A stretch of 43,291 nucleotides of DNA from Butyrivibrio sp. (GTDB taxonomy: Bacteria; Bacillota; Clostridia; Lachnospirales; Lachnospiraceae): positions 1-43,291 of the forward strand of contig JAFZQT010000018.1 of NCBI GenBank assembly GCA_017620235.1. Direction: 5' to 3'. Each line of letters opens with the position of its first letter. Position 1 is the first letter of the stretch. The notes under the pieces are model-generated. The model saw nothing but the letters and a program-made list of their open reading frames with translations, was not told the DNA's origin and searched no databases. Both the position numbers and the translations under genes were made by a program. Below are positions 42,386 to 43,291 of the stretch, piece after piece.

Positions 42386-42847
42386 TTATAACTCTTTTGC
42401 CATACAGATTGCTCCCTCAAGCTTATCGTATGGAGGATAATTCTCTATCAATGAATATCCTCGCCTCTGATATAGCCCAACCGCATCTTTCATCATCGGT
42501 CTTGTCTGCAAAACCGCTCGTTTATAATTCATTTCTTTGGCTTTACCTTCAATTTCGTCCATTAAAGCTGATGCAATATGATTTCCTCTATGATCAGGCT
42601 CAACCCAGACTCGCTTAATTTCAACATCATCTTCTGAATATCTCTTTAGCCCCGCACATCCGACAGCTTTCCCATCGCAATATGCAATAAGTACGTCAGG
42701 AATCAGATTTGAAGCATTATACGAAACAAAACCGGTTCTATTCCCTTCTCCGCCGACTATCTGCGAATAATACTTTTCCGTTTCAAGATAAAACCTTTTA
42801 AAATCCTCATTGTTTCCGTCTGTCCATCTGTAGTCAATTTGTTTCAT
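42386..42847 (-). CDS. GNAT-family N-acetyltransferase
   Basis: A 153-residue single-domain acetyltransferase. The core strand and acetyl-CoA loop are IKRVWVEPDHRGNHIASALM near 88-107 (R-G-N-H-I-A fits the RxxGxA loop), preceded by AVGCAGLKRYSEDDVEIKRV and followed by RAVLQTRPMMKDAVGLYQRR and GYSLIENYPPY typical of motif B. Substrate is unknown. GAGGA precedes the ATG. It lies 21 bases upstream of the DinB-like gene on the same strand, so it may be the first gene of that three-gene unit. Confidence 0.9.
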   Translation of the reverse strand: MKQIDYRWTDGNNEDFKRFYLETEKYYSQIVGGEGNRTGFVSYNASNLIPDVLIAYCDGKAVGCAGLKRYSEDDVEIKRVWVEPDHRGNHIASALMDEIEGKAKEMNYKRAVLQTRPMMKDAVGLYQRRGYSLIENYPPYDKLEGAICMAKEL

Positions 42848-42885
42848 CTTATAGTCCTCTTGGCGTATTCATAATACAATTATAT

Positions 42886-42927
42886 AAAAAGAGCTTATAA
42901 AAGTGCAAAAACTACTTTATAAGCTCT
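42886..42927 (-). terminator. Terminator of the surface-protein gene at the right edge
   Basis: AGAGCTTATAAA (42890-42901) pairs with TTTATAAGCTCT (42916-42927). The minus strand ends in TTTTTATATA. The plus strand also has ATATTTTT, so it may work both ways. The 211 bases from 42848 to 43058 hold nothing else I can name. Confidence 0.8.
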
Positions 42928-43058
42928 ATATTTTTACTTTTTTATATTTCCCCAAAAATACACAACAGTGATCATAAAATTGCTATAATTCACTACTCTA
43001 TACAAATCATATTTGAATATATAAACAATCAACATCTTTTAAGATTAATCATGAAATA

Positions 43059-43291
43059 TTATAATGTATTTCCGTTTTCGCTTACACGTATAGTTACAGA
43101 TAAATTATCACTTAATCCAATTTTATTAGTTACAGTGCAAGAAAAAGTTACATATGCAAATTTATTAAAGATATACGCATATTTTCCTGTTCCAGATGTC
43201 GTTGATTTATTGGAAACTGTCACTCCAGAAACTGAAGATATGCCACCTGAAGCAGAAGAAACACTCACATCACCATTTCCCCATGAAAAAT
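43059..43291 (-). CDS. C-terminal end of a beta-sandwich surface protein (partial)
   Basis: The reverse frame is open to the window edge, so the true start is outside; a GTG at 43268 is only internal. The 76 visible residues (beginning FSWGNGDVSVSSASGG, then YAYIFNKFAYVTFSCTVTNK and SDNLSVTIRVSENGNTL) have the alternating Ser/Thr/Val strand pattern of Ig-like domains. No sorting signal or membrane span is at the C-terminus. It ends 132 bases before the stem of the terminator at 42886-42927. Confidence 0.6.
   Translation of the reverse strand, partial: FSWGNGDVSVSSASGGISSVSGVTVSNKSTTSGTGKYAYIFNKFAYVTFSCTVTNKIGLSDNLSVTIRVSENGNTL

Overview
The window looks like a chromosomal segment from a low-GC Gram-positive anaerobe of the Lachnospiraceae (Clostridia). 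Butyrivibrio or a close relative is my guess at genus level, with low confidence. The reasons are the hrcA-grpE-dnaK order with a CIRCE operator, a paired GlgC/GlgD ADP-glucose pyrophosphorylase next to spoVG, MecA, the sua5-rpiB-upp-dCMP deaminase block, DnaD/DnaI-type primosome genes and a lysine-rich protein with a DUF6465-like C-terminus. No rRNA, tRNA, CRISPR, prophage or intact insertion sequence was seen.

Layout. 1-2455 (minus): heat-shock operon hrcA-grpE-dnaK, with dnaK cut by the window edge. 2423-5831 (minus): a self-contained operon of DUF2975 membrane protein, XRE regulator, ABC ATPase and two ABC-2 permeases. 5900-6670: histone-H1-like protein with its own promoter and terminator. 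6698-12910 (minus): pth, mfd, an aminotransferase and a PAP2 phosphatase. 12931-14660: a small membrane protein and a secreted Ig-like surface protein. 14687-17409 (minus): glgC-glgD-spoVG. 17586-22866 (plus): murC, then a DnaA-box-rich intergenic region, a DnaD-domain protein, a DnaI/DnaC-like loader and PRPP synthetase. 22848-29601: HAD phosphatase, LUD protein, secreted nuclease, a 901-residue extracellular protein, a DUF402 protein and a SleB-type wall hydrolase. 29615-34117 (minus): GH18 protein, Sua5, RpiB, Upp and dCMP deaminase. 34118-34782: a 665-base gene-free stretch holding a palindromic repeat element and a candidate small RNA. 34783-35583 (plus): mecA. 35651-40995 (minus): a two-component system followed by VTC polyphosphate polymerase, DUF4956 membrane protein and CotH kinase. 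41154-42847 (minus): AlkD-like glycosylase, DinB-like protein and GNAT acetyltransferase. The right edge holds the 3' end of an Ig-like surface protein.

How the genes work together. Most of the window is housekeeping: protein folding, replication initiation, repair, glycogen, nucleotide salvage and wall synthesis. The best candidate for an undescribed system is 35651-40936. There a cytosolic VTC-type tunnel enzyme, a small multi-span membrane protein and a membrane-anchored CotH-type kinase with an extracellular active site sit together, next to a sensor kinase/response regulator pair. My inference is that polyphosphate is made inside, moved across the membrane and used or sensed at the cell surface. 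The DnaA-box cluster at 19056-19226 and the structured RNA candidate at 34434-34681 are the strongest non-coding signals.
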